Positions 11,963 through 23,235 of a DNA stretch of 64,000 bases are shown here, in pieces. A program made the translations under genes and the position numbers. The first letter of the stretch is position 1, and the number at the start of each line of letters is the position of its first letter. Source of the DNA: Nephrocerus scutellatus (taxonomy: Eukaryota; Arthropoda; Insecta; Diptera; Pipunculidae); the NCBI GenBank assembly GCA_947095585.1, contig OX352761.1, positions 91,949,833 through 92,013,832 on the forward strand, read 5' to 3'. The notes beneath the pieces were generated by a model. That model was not told the origin of the DNA. It saw only the letters and a program-made list of their open reading frames with translations, and did no database searches.

Positions 11963-12340
11963 ATGTTAACACTTCAACCCGAATGTATTCTAAAACACAA
12001 TTTCATCACCATCCATGAGCATCAAACGTTCTCCAGCACCATAAGAACATCATACACAAGTTTTGCAACCGTGTCAAAAGTCGCAGTTATACCGCAAATT
12101 AAGCCTCTACTCAAGGATTTCAACGACAGAAACTACGAAAGTCAACTTAAAAATCTTACGGACTTTCATAATATGATTGTACAGCAGAAGGTGTTTGAGT
12201 TGCCTCATAAGCTTCAAGCACGCAGTTATCACCATCTGTCCATTGGATACCTGGCACTAACATTTTCGATCTTGCTAATTAACCTGGAAAAACATAACAC
12301 GCTAACCGAAACCTCAGCTGAAGCCCCGACATCAGGTTGA
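11963..12340 (+). pseudogene. possible errantivirus-type env C-terminal fragment
   Basis: A 125-codon frame with a C-terminal hydrophobic stretch (SIGYLALTFSILLINL, about 93-108) preceded by a charged, Leu/Ile-rich stretch. This layout resembles the membrane-proximal end of envelope proteins of insect endogenous retroviruses (errantiviruses). It lacks the cleavage site and fusion-peptide region. Pol-like sequence of a Ty3/gypsy element follows ~0.6 kb downstream, but in an order that does not fit one simple provirus. The evidence is layout and composition only. Confidence 0.35.
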
Positions 12341-12689
12341 AGAGTCAGCATTCACAGTTACGTTTAATGTCCTACGTGTTTAGTGACGTCAAGAGATATG
12401 CAGGTGTGCTGACACACTGCAGTTCGGTCACTGCGAGGATTCTCTATCACATACTGCTGAAAGCCGAGTTGGAGCTATTGTGTCGTATATCCATTGGTTC
12501 TTGTGGTCCATTTGAATACATGTCGAGTTAGTCTCAGTCCATTCGAAACTACAGGTTAATTGAGTTTCGTTGTTAAAAAGGTGAAGATCACATGAGCATG
12601 CGTCTGCGTCCTTCCTGTATTTTGACTGGATATTGAAACACAGATATTGCTCCTTCTTCAGGTTAACGCAGGATATTAAGGTTGCTGAA

Positions 12690-12875
12690 TCTATTGGAAA
12701 ACGTTCCGAGTGTAATAACTTGTCACGGAAAGCTCAATTCGCCGTTCCTGCCTTAAATGCACGTCCCTTCCATGTGTTACCAAAAATATACATGCACAAC
12801 ACAAATGGTCGCGAGAAGCTAGGCCTTGGACCGCAACGGTCTCTCGCGCTGAATATTATTATTTTATATTATCAC
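12690..12875 (+). repeat. SINE, partial copy
   Basis: Aligns with the body of the tRNA-derived SINE at 36482-36745 from the stretch 'gtaataa' onward, ending with the shared 'aatggtcgcgagaagcta' and 'caacggtct'. The tRNA-like head is missing. Confidence 0.6.
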
Positions 12876-12879
12876 GGCT

Positions 12880-13760
12880 TAACGCCTCAACCCGAATGGA
12901 CGATGAAGACTTCGTGATTGCCTGTCTCCGCCTAGAAGAAGAAATAACCGATCAAATCGGGGAAATCATCGATGTTTTACCCATCACCCGAAAAAACTTA
13001 GCAATCTTTCAGTATTTGAAATCCGACTGGCCAAACTTGAAAGCGGAATTCAAGGCGACTGGCCCAGTTTCACAATCGACGCGATTTATTGTGGTATGTT
13101 TGCCGACAGAATCGTATTTCGACGTCGATACCTAAAACTGATATTACGTCAATTACATAAGGCATATTTGGGCACCGAAGCAATGAAAATACTCGCTCGA
13201 GGTTATGTGTACTGGCCAAAAATTGGTAACGACATCACAGAACTAGCGCGCTCTTGCCGTCAATGCGCAGAAAATGCAAAATCACCAATCAAGACCCTTA
13301 TGCAATCATGGCTACGCGCAGCTCGGCCTTTGGAACGAGTCTATACCGATATCGTCGAACCGCTTGAAGGATTCGCATTAAATTTTTCCCCATGTACACT
13401 AATGATATAACATCACATCAACGACTTGCATGGAGAAAATAACTGAATTTGGAAACATTGGTAACTGACAACGGGACTCAAGTTGTCAGCAATCAATTTA
13501 GTAATTTCTGTCGTGTTCGTGGAATTAATCACATCTTAACGCCGCCCTACTTCCCGACGTCGAACGGGCGAGCTGAACGATTTGTCGACACATTAAAGAG
13601 AGCACTTAAAAAGGCGAAGGGGTGGGACTCTAATAAGGAAATACTCACCAAATTTCTACATGTATACCGATCTACTCCTAACCGAAATACGCAACAACTA
13701 AGTCACCAGCCGAACTGTTCTTGGGTCGCCCAATTCAAATAGAGCTTGACTTGCTGAAAC
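12880..13760 (+). pseudogene. Ty3/gypsy integrase fragment
   Basis: Three overlapping frames make up a broken pol 3' part. 13096-13410 gives an integrase zinc-finger region (LHKAYLGTEAMK...YVYWPKI...CRQC), then DIVEPLEG with the first catalytic Asp. 13449-13742 gives VTDNGTQ with the second Asp and SNGRAERFV with the catalytic Glu. Between them the frame breaks and part of the core is deleted (about 13400-13450). The zinc-finger second His position is Tyr. No LTR was found on either side. Confidence 0.8.
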
Positions 13761-13919
13761 CGACTCCAGAACACAGCACCACGGCACGGCACGGATCGCG
13801 ATATTCAACAAGAGCCACAGTTTAACAGACACCTTGGACCTTGGCATCCTATTTTTAATATAGACGACATGGTCTACGCCAAAGTGCATCACCACAACGA
13901 ACAATGGTAGCAACTATTT

Positions 13920-15140
13920 TAGTATTAATTAATAATTTGATATGTGACTTTATCTTACAAAACAAAATCTATTAAAAAAATTCACGAAATAATGGCTTCC
14001 TTATATAATATTTTGACAGCAGTTAAAATTTAACCTTAAATAGGCGTCAATAATCTATAGAGAATTTATTTGTTTGTGCCAAACTAGCTCTGTAACGCCT
14101 TCACCAATTTTGACCAAACTTGGTATACATATACATTAGAATCTGGAATCAAATAATCTATGATTTTGGGGTCGCTGAGTTGAATGGTCATGGTAAGACA
14201 GTTCTAGAGGGATGTGGTGAATAACTGAGGGGGGAAGGGACTGGCCGATATTAGTGTTGATTCTATGGTTTTTTGGGTCGCTGAGTTAAATGGTGATGGT
14301 AAGACATCTCTAGGGGGTGGGGGACCGTATTAGCACATACAATATACAGATGTCGCATGCCCATGTATTCATTTGAGGCAAATCGTTTTGTTAGAGCAGA
14401 CAGATTTGTCACATCTAATGAGTTCGAATTTCGAACTTAAATAAAATTTAAATTTCAACTTGAAACTTTTAATAAGAGCTTCCTCTTAAAGCACAATTAT
14501 TCTATTGTGTGTTAATTAAGTTGACCATATTTTGGAAGACATCAAATATCATTCATACATATTTGTATTTTGTACGTTTGTTTTGTGCGCTTTCGCTCGA
14601 TCATCGGTATTGCAGTAAATGGTTCGTTTGTTGCAAAAACACAGTAGTATTGATTCTTTATTTTGAGTTTATGTAAGTGATGCGAATGTATGTGTGGTAT
14701 GGTAATGGTAGCCATAGACTAGGTATTGATAAAAAATTTGGAATGAGCGTTCATATCAGGTATTTGTGTATATCATTGATTTTTTGTACTTTCATTATTT
14801 TTTCTGTAAAGATATAGAATCTGAGCCAAGTTTATGCATATTAGTGTACGTATATGCATACATATAGATTTAAATGTGTACAGGATTTCGAAACGATTTG
14901 TCTACAAATAAAGGTGTTCAGAATATATGAACAAATTTGTATTTGTTTTTAATTTTAATAAATAAATAAAGTTAGTGATAAATTTTATTCTTAAATCTAA
15001 GTATGTATTGCAATATATTTTTCATTATATTTACGGGTTTGAAGTTTAAGAATATATTTTTCTACTTTTAAACATAATAATAATTTTAGTTGTGTGTTTA
15101 GTTTAGTTGTAATAGTAGTTGGCGACCAGGCAAGGCATTG
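13920..15140. repeat. noncoding; two similar blocks at 14158-14215 and 14262-14318
   Basis: No gene is visible. Two ~57-bp blocks about 104 bp apart share 'gtcgctgagtt' and 'atggtaagaca', a diverged tandem duplication. The remainder is AT-rich. Confidence 0.45.
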
Positions 15141-15174
15141 CATTTTTTAATTCTCTATATTAACTTCTGGTGCC

Positions 15175-15995
15175 CGTGTGTTTGTTTGTCGTGAAATCTT
15201 GCGATAAATTTTTAACCCACTTCCCTAAGTCCGATTTAGTTGAAACTTTGCAGACATGCATATCTCCGATGACAACAGGTCTCCAGGGCCTCGTGGAGAC
15301 CCCGGACCCCGTGGTCATGAGGCCCATACAAATATTTTAAAAAAATTAACCCGACTTTCTTCAAATTTTATACACATGTGTATCTCCGATGAACAACACT
15401 TTTTGTAAAATCTTTGGAGTGATCGGGCCCTGAGGCCCCGAGGAGTGCCTTTATAAATTTTTTTAAAATTAACCTGATTTTCTTCACATTTTAAACACAT
15501 GTGTATCTCCAATAGACAAAAATTTGTAAAAATTTTAGAGTGAAGCTTAGGGGCTCCCATTTTAATTGTTTTAAAAATAAGTCTGATTTTCTTTAAATTT
15601 TAAACACATCTGTATCTCCGATGGAAAAATTGTTTGTAAAATGTTTGGAGTAAACAGAGCCGCGATGCGTGTTCATAATATTTTTTTTAAATTTGGTCCG
15701 ATTTTCTTTATATTTGAAACACATGAGTATCTCCGATGGACAAAACTTTCTGTAAAATTTTTGAGGCCCTAGGGGCCCATACAATATTTTTAAAAATTAG
15801 CCCTATTTCTTCAAATTATAAACACATGTGTATCTCTAATGGACAAAACTTTTTGTACAATTTTTGGAGTGACCGGGCCCTGTTGGCCCTGAGGCCAACA
15901 TTTTGTGACATACATTTTTTAAAAACTAGCCCGATTTTATTCAAATTTTCAACGCATGTGTATCTCCGATGACAACACTTCCGGCGTTTCAACGG
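15175..15995 (-). repeat. minisatellite array, ~115-bp unit (about 7 units)
   Basis: Each unit carries 'acacatgtgtatctcc', 'gatggacaaaac' and 'ttttgtaaaattttt', then a GC-rich 'cgggccctgaggcc' and 'ttaaaaattagcccgatttt'. Units differ by many substitutions, so the array is old. The same unit occurs at 18.6-19.4, 26.6-27.3, 34.3-35.0, 38.9-39.4 and 56.5 kb. Open frames here are by-products of the repeat. Confidence 0.85.
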
Positions 15996-16019
15996 TATGC
16001 TCGGCAACGGTATTTTTGC

Positions 16020-16060
16020 ACCGCCCCCCGCCCATAAATGTGGGCGGAGCGTGGGGGCGG
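16020..16060. repeat. GC-rich hairpin
   Basis: CCGCCCA and TGGGCGG flank a 6-base loop (TAAATG) inside a G/C block, striking in otherwise AT-rich DNA. Confidence 0.6.
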
Positions 16061-16071
16061 GCCCCCTTTGG

Positions 16072-16237
16072 ATGGGAGGGGTTTTGATTTTTTTTTAGAA
16101 AAATGCATTTTTCTAAGTATTTATAAGGAGGTGTGGGGGTTAATTGGTATCATACGAAAGGTAATAAAAATACCTTCCATTTAAATTTATATGCAACGTT
16201 ATCTAAAAAAAAATTGTTACCCCATACCATATGCTTA
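16072..16237 (+). repeat. left inner inverted arm of fold-back structure
   Basis: Reads 'aaaaatgcatttttctaa', then 'ataaggaggtgtgggggtta', 'catacgaaaggtaa' and 'tatatgcaacgttatc'. The same words return inverted at 18107-18478. The left arm lacks about 200 bp present in the right arm. Confidence 0.75.
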
Positions 16238-16535
16238 GGGTGTCCATATTTGTGTTGAGAAAAAACAGGACATATTCAAAAAAAAAAATTTAAATAATAA
16301 TTTTCCCTACGAAATACCCGCAAACTATATTTCCTTTATCAAAAAAAAAACCATTGTCCATTCGTTTCACTCATATAATTTTCTGTGTCGTGCGACATCG
16401 CGGAAATTCATTCATTTATAACGGGTGTTTTTTTGGGAGGTTTGTTTTTCCGATAGATGTCGTTTTATTTTATGACAGTTGTTTTGACAGCTCAAAGTGG
16501 CATTTCTACTCAGTATTGTTTGGCAAATCATTATG

Positions 16536-16567
<32 letters not shown>

Positions 16568-16832
16568 ACATTTGTGAAAAATAGTCGTGGTAGCCATATG
16601 CCAGAAATTGTGTTTAAATGTTAAATGCCAAAAAATTATCTACCAAATAAAAAAAAATTTTGGTCATTTCATAATTTTATATGTGTTTTATTCAAAAAAA
16701 AAATCGGCAACCTCTTAAAAAAACACGTTCGTGTGACCAAAATTTTTTTTTATTTGGTAGATAATTTTTTGGCATTTAACATTTAAACACAATTTCTGGC
16801 ATATGGCTACCACGACTATTTTTCACAAATGT

Positions 16833-16865
<33 letters not shown>

Positions 16866-17908
16866 CATAATGATTTGCCAAACAATACTGAGTAGAAATG
16901 CCACTTTGAGCTGTCAAAACAACTGTCATAAAATAAAACGACATCTATCGGAAAAACAAACCTCCCAAAAAAACACCCTTTATTATATTACTTATATATT
17001 TATATCATATATATTATATTATCTTATATTTATTTAATTTATATATTTATATCATATATATTTTATCATATTATCTTATATTTATTTAATTTATATATAA
17101 TTTTTCCCCTTTTAACGCTCTTACCCACCCCTACACTTCAGAAGCCTACTGAAGAGGCCCCGTGGTGGGGGCCGAAACGCGTTATAGGCTACCAATTTTA
17201 ACCCCACACGGGTTACAGCCTGCCAAACTCTCGCGTGGCATGGCTCCGCTCTCTTTCCTAATTCATAGGTTATAATAACCTATTTATTTAATTATTTTTA
17301 TTTTTACGTATTATTTATTTCATTTTTAATTTTAATTTTATATTTAATTATTTTAGTTTATTTCATTTATTTAATTACTTAATTATATTTTTAATTAATT
17401 TATTTTTTTAATAAATTTTTTGTTTTGAGAGTTCCGGGTGTCGGTACGACGGTCTGCCAGGTTGCTCGGTGTTAAACTCCACCGGTCATCCAGGGAGGAC
17501 CTTATCGAACCTAGGAAATTCTTAGCAAAACCTCTGGGGTCGAGAGGGTGTTGACCTAGGTCTCGCCAACTTGCACATCTGGGGCTGCTGGTCACATCGA
17601 CGCGAAAACCGGTCGATGTTGTAGGGAGCTGTCAGGCACTCGAGGACTCCTTCCACAAAAGATATGCCGGGCAGCTCGAGAAGCATTTAAGTGTATATAT
17701 TTGCCCGTCAAGCATCAAGCGAATAAATACCCAACAAACGAAAATACGAATTCATTTGCCATCAAGCGAATAAATACCCACCAAACGAAAATACGAAAAA
17801 AATGAATAAAAACAGGACGTTACGTAAAAAAACAGGACTCTTAATAAAACCGGGACGACTGATAAAAAAACAGGACAAATCCGGATTAAACAGGACGTAT
17901 GGACACCC
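16238..17908 (-). mobile_element. GGGTGTCCATA DNA element, copy 2 (both ends present)
   Basis: Both terminal inverted repeats are visible: GGGTGTCCATA at 16238 and TATGGACACCC ending at 17908, each flanked by TA (16236-16237, 17909-17910). Removing the 560-bp palindrome plus its TA duplication leaves ~1.1 kb. TA duplication suggests movement by a Tc1/mariner-type or similar transposase. The element has none of its own. Copy 1 at 6.3-7.3 kb is in the opposite orientation and lacks the palindrome. Confidence 0.8.
16421..16980. mobile_element. 560-bp palindrome of two transposase-less rosa copies
   Basis: Arm 1 (16421-16726) equals the intact element at 21511-22815 from its left terminal repeat to the start codon, then a run of 30 A, then the last ~20 codons and 3' part. 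Arm 2 (16734-16980) is the same construct inverted, with 31 T, and lacks the last part of the 3' end. Tip ACACG-TT-CGTGT (16723-16734) forms a short hairpin. Both outer ends are the left-type terminal repeat and have TA outside (16419-16420, 16981-16982). The paralogous site in copy 1 (about 7236-7242) is empty, so the whole palindrome looks like one inserted unit. Confidence 0.85.
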
Positions 17909-17910
17909 TA

Positions 17911-18478
17911 ATATGCTGGCCGATACCATATTATGCTTACCCCATACAAAACCTAAAAAAATCTGTTTGTGGGGGTGGGGGGGGGAATGTGAAAATTGAC
18001 ATCGTTTTTTAAAAGGAAAAACTCCTATCTGAACATAAATGAATTGAGCGCAGAACATTTTACAGTGTGTCACCGGTTTTGTATTGGTTAAGCATAATAT
18101 GGTATCGGCCAGCATATGGTATGGGATAACCATTTTTAGATAACGTTGCATATAAACGCAATATAAACTGATTGCGATTCCGCTAGAATTGAGCCACGCC
18201 CTTAAGAATAGCATTGCTGTGTAGACCTAATTATCACCTTTCATTTGATACCAATATTTTGCCCCACCCACTTTTAAGCACGCCCCTTTTTACACTTTTA
18301 TGGAAAAGTATGTTTTTTTGCTCTTACTCCGTCGAGGGGGGTTCCATTGGCCCATTTTTTAAATGGAAGGTATTTTTATTACCTTTCGTATGATACCAAT
18401 TAACCCCCACACCTCCTTATAAAAACTTAGAAAAATGCATTTTTCTAAAAAACTCAAAACTATGGATGCCCCTCCTAC
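17911..18478 (-). repeat. right inner inverted arm
   Basis: Inverse of 16072-16237 with ~200 bp extra (about 18150-18360). It also contains its own inverted pair: GCTGGCCGATACCATATTA at 17916 returns inverted at about 18097-18118. Confidence 0.75.
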
Positions 18479-18589
18479 CCAAAGGGGGCGTCGCACCCAA
18501 ACAAGATGGCGATTTTCGCAATCTGCTCAATTAGGGCTTTACGGTGAGGGGTGTCAAGAAGGCCAAATCGAATGCCGGATGTACCGTTG

Positions 18590-18945
18590 TTTAGCCATCT
18601 CCGGTGACAACAGTTTTTGTAAACATTTTAAAGTAAAGGGGCTCTAATATTAATTTTTTCCAAATTAACCCGGTTCAAAGTTTACACATATATATTTCTC
18701 CTTTTAGAGAATGAAAAATTTTAATTTTTATGGGTTGTTTTTATTTATCGTTATACCTGCAGTACAGTATTGAATTCTTCAAATATTAATAGAAAGTATT
18801 GTCACCGGAATTACACATGTGCACTTGTGTAAATTTGAACAACATCGGCCTTTAGGATGTGGGTTAAAAATTGATCGCAAGATTACACCGACCAGCCACC
18901 GACAACTGTGCACGCGAAGTTAATATAGAGAATTAAAAAAAAAAA
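18590..18945. repeat. minisatellite units in both orientations
   Basis: 18590-18720 carries one unit oriented like 15175-15995. 18770-18945 carries the family's terminal block in the opposite orientation, with 'gtgggttaaaaattgatcgc' and 'gttaatatagagaatt'. Confidence 0.75.
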
Positions 18946-18949
18946 CCAT

Positions 18950-19390
18950 AAAAAATACAATTTTTATTGTAAATTTTCTAATCAGGGATACACATGGTAT
19001 TTAAAGAAAATCGAGTAACTTTTTAAAAAAAGTTATGTGAACCAACCGCCCCGGGTCACGACCTCTACCAAATTTTTACCAAAAGTGTTATCCATCAGAG
19101 ATACACATGTGTATAAAATTTAAAGAAAATTAGGTAAATTTAAAAAAAAATTGTATGGGAGCACCCGAACCCGGCGCCGGATTACTTTTAATAGAAAGTA
19201 TTGTCAAAAGAAATACACATGTGTGCAGGAAAATCGGGATTTAGGAAGTGCGTTAAAAATTGATCGCAAGATTCCACCAGCCACCCAGCCAGCCATAGAC
19301 AATCGTGCACGCAAAGTTAACATAGAGAATTTAAAAATTGAAATTTTTCTTGAAAATTCTCTAATCGGAGATTCGATTTTGTGGTGAAGT
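18950..19390 (+). repeat. minisatellite family element
   Basis: Opens near 'aaattttctaatcaggga', passes through about three units containing 'gagatacacatgtg', and closes with 'gcgttaaaaattgatcgcaa' and 'gttaacatagagaattt' near 19316-19332. A new element begins directly after it. Confidence 0.75.
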
Positions 19391-19890
19391 TCCCCATTTG
19401 GTGGTGAAAACATAGCAGCCACAGCGCACGATTGGTGCGACGTACACACAACGACGCACGAATACGAAGTACTACTAAAATTCTTTCTTTTGAGTTGATT
19501 TAAGCTGTAAAGCAGTGTGAGTGCGTAACCAGTTTTTCATATAATATGATACAAAACACAAGTTAAAAATGCACTCACACAACTGAGTGTAAAAAACATT
19601 TGAATTGCGAAACCTATTAATTTTTGTATAAACATGTTTTTCTTTGGCTGGATTGATTGAAATGGATACTGAGCACTGGATGCGACAGAGATGGATTCAT
19701 AAGGGATTTTCGTTTTACACAAAAGAGCACTCTGTGTGGATTCGACCCAAAGGGCAATCCGCCCAACAAAATTTTTGTTGAAGAGAAAGACGATGACATT
19801 TCTCTTCAGACTAAGAAGAAAGGCAACGATAAAACTGATAACACAACAAAGAAAAATACGTTCCGATTTTAGAACAAAAACACGGACTTA
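19391..19890. other. unassigned region with a 71-codon frame (19657-19872, +)
   Basis: The frame at 19657-19872 is Lys/Asp-rich at its end, with LCGFDPKGNPPNKIF near residues 25-39. That faintly recalls the x-F-x-x-x-G-x-P strand near the end of FGF cores, but no other FGF feature is present. I do not assign a function. No splice sites were identified with confidence. Confidence 0.25.
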
Positions 19891-19891
19891 A

Positions 19892-20177
19892 GGGCCCAGC
19901 CCATAGAATCCGTTGCGTCAGTTGCGTCGACGTATTCGTTGACGTTGCTGTATGAGACGCATATAGGTGACCCAATGAACAAATACCAAAATAAAGTTCC
20001 ATTTTCCAACTGGTGTGCAAGAAAACTGTCAAAGCATATTCCGGAGAGAAAAGTTGAAAGTTTGTCAACTTTTTGCTTCGCCTATGGGACATTTTCCATA
20101 AGAACGCGTGTATTCGATCGATCTGTCAGTTGCTTACTTCGCCACAACGGACGCAACGGATTTTTTGGGCTGGGCTC
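19892..20177. mobile_element. inverted-repeat element (MITE)
   Basis: 286 bp bounded by imperfect inverted repeats of ~28 bp: GGGCCCAGCCCA and ATCCGTTGCGTC on the left, GACGCAACGGAT and TGGGCTGGGCTC on the right. No target duplication is certain and there is no coding sequence. Confidence 0.7.
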
Positions 20178-21510
20178 TTTGCACACAATTCATTTTTCAT
20201 GTTCGGTTCGCAATAGCAATAAGCTGTGTAGAAATGGAAAAATGTACCTTGATTATAAACAAAGCAATGATATTATGATTATATGGTGTTTCGATTTTAT
20301 ATCTGATGCATGAACATTTTTGAATGCTTTTCAGATTTCTAAAATTTATTGAAACTGACATGAACCTGAAATATATCCTATGTATTTTATATATTGTAAT
20401 ATTTATGCATAACAATCATTGTGCATTGTGAATTGCAAAGACTTAGTTTGTGTGAAACAAAAAGCGTGCAATTATAATTCTTAATTCTATAATTGAAAGA
20501 ACAAAAGTTTTGTAAATGATTGGGTGGGTTCGTTCGAGGAATGGGAGGTGCTAGAAACTAGACTGTGCAATAATCAAAAATATTGAACACTGTAGCACGA
20601 AGTGTATGTCTGCATGAATTATCGATAAGTTACGCGCAGATATGTGAACATTTCAGATAATTCTAATTATTTTAAGATCTGCTTGAATAATAATTGAAAA
20701 CGATTAAAACTTTGAAAATTCCGAACACAATGTTTAATGAGGAAATATTGTTCAGTTTGTATTTTTCTTCAGCGTATCAACATTGCAAAAAAAAACATTT
20801 TAAATTTCGAATATATCTCATTATTTCTTATTGATTTTGAAAGATGCAGATTACCGGCTGCATCGTGATGGATGCAAGACGTAAACCTGTAGACAAACTA
20901 GGGAATTATGGAAAGCGCATCCATCAAAATTTTACAAACAATTCTATCTAAATTTTGAGGATGTAAGCCCGAATCCAACAAATCTAGAATATGTGTCCTG
21001 CAGCCTCTCAACATAAGTCAACAAGCTCTACAAGGACAGACTATTTTTTATGAACCTTATATGTACAACAAAAAAGCAAGCGATCAGTATATAGCCTTAT
21101 TATGTCATAATATACTATACAGATCCATTGCAAGGACTTCAATTATAACCTCTCGAAATCAAATGATTGGTGTTAATTAAAACGTAAAACTTTACATTCT
21201 TTGTTGAGTTTTCATGTCATCAGCCTTAACTCTATAGTTCAGATTTATATGATAAAAATCTTTGTTTACTTAAGAGCTATTCTTAAAACAGATAAATAAC
21301 GATTTAAAAAATAATTGTTAAGGTAATTATTTCATTTGTATAGGCGAACAAATAATATGTAGTCAATAAAATATACAAAAACAACAATTTATTTATGTGT
21401 GAGCTATATAGCTGACCATTGCACGGTTGAGTTGTGAAAGTTTGCATAGCTCAACATAGCTCTCATAGCATAGCTCAAGTCTGTAATGTTCTATTAAAAT
21501 TCTTTATATA
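20178..21510. other. AT-rich, no gene recognised
   Basis: No protein similarity, tandem repeat or inverted repeat was noticed. Short frames at 19939-20313 and 20197-20415 look like chance. Confidence 0.4.
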
Positions 21511-22815
21511 ATGGGTGTTTTTTTAGGAGGTTTGTTTTTCCGATAGATGTCGTTTTATTTTATGACAGTTGTTTTGACAGCTCAAAGTGGCATTTCTACT
21601 CAGTATTGTTTGGCAAATCATTATGAATAGGTTAACTCCAGAACAACGTTTTCAAATCGTGGAAATTTATTTTCAAAATCAGTGTTCAATTAAAAATGTT
21701 TATAGAGCACTTCGTGAATTTCATGGTGCACATAATCGTCCGTCAGAGACCACCATAAAGAACGTAATTACCAAATTTCGGTCTACATTCACTCTTTTGG
21801 ATGCCAAGCCACCGACAAGAATGAGAAGAGTTCGTACAGAAGAAAATATTGCTGTCGTTGAGGCCAGTGTCGAAGAAAACGACAATTTATCGATTCGTCG
21901 TCGTGCTCAGCAAATTGGACTTTGTCCATCGACTTTATGGAAAATTTTACGTAAAGATTTGGGTTTGGTGCCATACAAAATTCAATTGGTGCAAGAATTA
22001 AAGCCACACGACCATCGTTTGCGCCGTGAATTCAGTGATTGGTCGTTAAATCAATTGAACGAAGATCCATTTTTTTACCGTAAAATTCTCTTCAGTGATG
22101 AGGCGCATTTTTTGTTAAATGGATACGTCAACAAACAAAATTGTCGCATTTGGAGCAAAGATAATCCACACGCCGTTCAAGAATTACCAATGCATCCTGA
22201 TAAATGTACTGTTTGGTGCGGTCTATGGGCTGGTGGGATCATCGGTCCATATTTCTTTAAAAATGAGGAAGGACGACGCGTTACCGTGAATGGAAATCGA
22301 TACAGAACCATGTTAAATGAGTTTTTGTTGTCAAATCTTGAAGATATGGATATGGATGAAATGTGGTTTCAACAAGATGGTGCCACTTGCCATACAGCAC
22401 GTGAAACAATCGACTTATTGAAAGAAACTTTCAACGACAACATTATTTCGAGAAATGGTCCGGTGAATTGGCCTCCGCGTTCGTGCGATTTGACGCCACT
22501 CGATTACTTTTTGTGGGGATACGTGAAGTCATTGGTTTATGTGGATAAACCTCAATCGATTGACGCTTTGGAAACCAATATTCAACGTGTCATTGCTGAC
22601 ATACGCCCTCAAATGCTTGAAAAAGTGCTGGAAAATTGGACCTCCAGAATGACATTTGTGAAAAATAGTCGTGGTAGCCATATGCCAGAAATTGTGTTTA
22701 AATGTTAAATGCCAAAAAATTATCTACCAAATAAAAAAAAATTTTGGTCATTTCATAATTTTATATGTGTTTTATTCAAAAAAAAAAATCGGCAACCTCT
22801 TAAAAAAACACCCGT
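21511..22815 (+). mobile_element. rosa-type (DD41D) mariner element, apparently complete
   Basis: 1305 bp with terminal inverted repeats GGGTGTTTTTTTAGGAGGTT (from 21513) and its inverse AACCTCTTAAAAAAACACCC (to 22813), differing at one position. TA lies outside both ends (21509-21510, 22816-22817). It encloses one uninterrupted transposase gene. Its ends are nearly identical to those of the 560-bp palindrome at 16421-16980, so both are likely recent. Confidence 0.93.
21623..22708 (+). CDS. rosa-type transposase (DD41D), intact
   Basis: 361 aa. The enzyme binds the element's ends, cuts them out and pastes them at TA sites. The ATG at 21623 (MNRLTPEQRF) fits the family; an upstream in-frame ATG at 21587 lies in the 5' UTR. 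An N-terminal helix-turn-helix DNA-binding region spans about 1-115. Catalytic residues: Asp159 in FSDEAHF, Asp252 in QQDGATCHTA, and Asp294 in LTPLDYF. The Asp252-Asp294 gap is 41 residues, giving DD41D, the rosa-type signature; Asp289 in RSCD would give 36. No stop or frameshift, so it could be functional. It is the best candidate source of transposase for the palindrome at 16.4 kb. Confidence 0.92.
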   Translation: MNRLTPEQRFQIVEIYFQNQCSIKNVYRALREFHGAHNRPSETTIKNVITKFRSTFTLLDAKPPTRMRRVRTEENIAVVEASVEENDNLSIRRRAQQIGLCPSTLWKILRKDLGLVPYKIQLVQELKPHDHRLRREFSDWSLNQLNEDPFFYRKILFSDEAHFLLNGYVNKQNCRIWSKDNPHAVQELPMHPDKCTVWCGLWAGGIIGPYFFKNEEGRRVTVNGNRYRTMLNEFLLSNLEDMDMDEMWFQQDGATCHTARETIDLLKETFNDNIISRNGPVNWPPRSCDLTPLDYFLWGYVKSLVYVDKPQSIDALETNIQRVIADIRPQMLEKVLENWTSRMTFVKNSRGSHMPEIVFKC

Positions 22816-22817
22816 TA

Positions 22818-23235
22818 CAACCGACAACTATGAACATATCTCTCCTCGGAAAGCTATGCAACGGGCCCAATTATCAGGTATGGAACGGTCCTAATTGTCC
22901 ACAGGAATTTGAAAACTGTTTGGCTGGTTTTGACATTCGAATTCGTATTCGGATTCCAATAAAATACAGCTAATAATTCCGTATATATCGTTCAATTGCT
23001 TGTTGTCAGGTATTCTCTCTCTTAATTCTACATAATTGTCAAAGCACAATGACACTTGACACCATTTGCAAAAATTATGACACATTCATATTATTACGAT
23101 AAGTAGTTTGTAGCTCATATAATAGAATTCAAATCCTAAAATAAATCCCAATGTAAATACTGCATACTAAAAATCAGCACTTTCATGTTGCATACTTTTA
23201 GGCTCTAATACTATTAGATTATTTGAAATTTGAGA
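22818..23235. other. no gene recognised
   Basis: Flank between the mariner element and the next retrotransposon. Nothing recognisable was seen. Confidence 0.35.

Larger units (their letters stand above)
15150..18945. mobile_element. large nested fold-back structure
   Basis: The outermost ends are inverted: ATTCTCTATATTAACTT at about 15152 against AAGTTAATATAGAGAATT at about 18920. Inside come minisatellite units, then inner inverted arms (16072-16237 against 17911-18478), then a TIR transposon (16238-17908), and inside that a 560-bp palindrome (16421-16980). The right inner arm holds ~200 bp absent from the left. Long inverted ends built partly of short tandem units resemble fold-back (FB) elements in layout, but no transposase was seen. 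Confidence 0.65.

Noticed and set aside
15315..16007. Several 60-80-codon frames on both strands
   Set aside because: Repeat after repeat of the minisatellite unit; the same peptide words recur with each unit.
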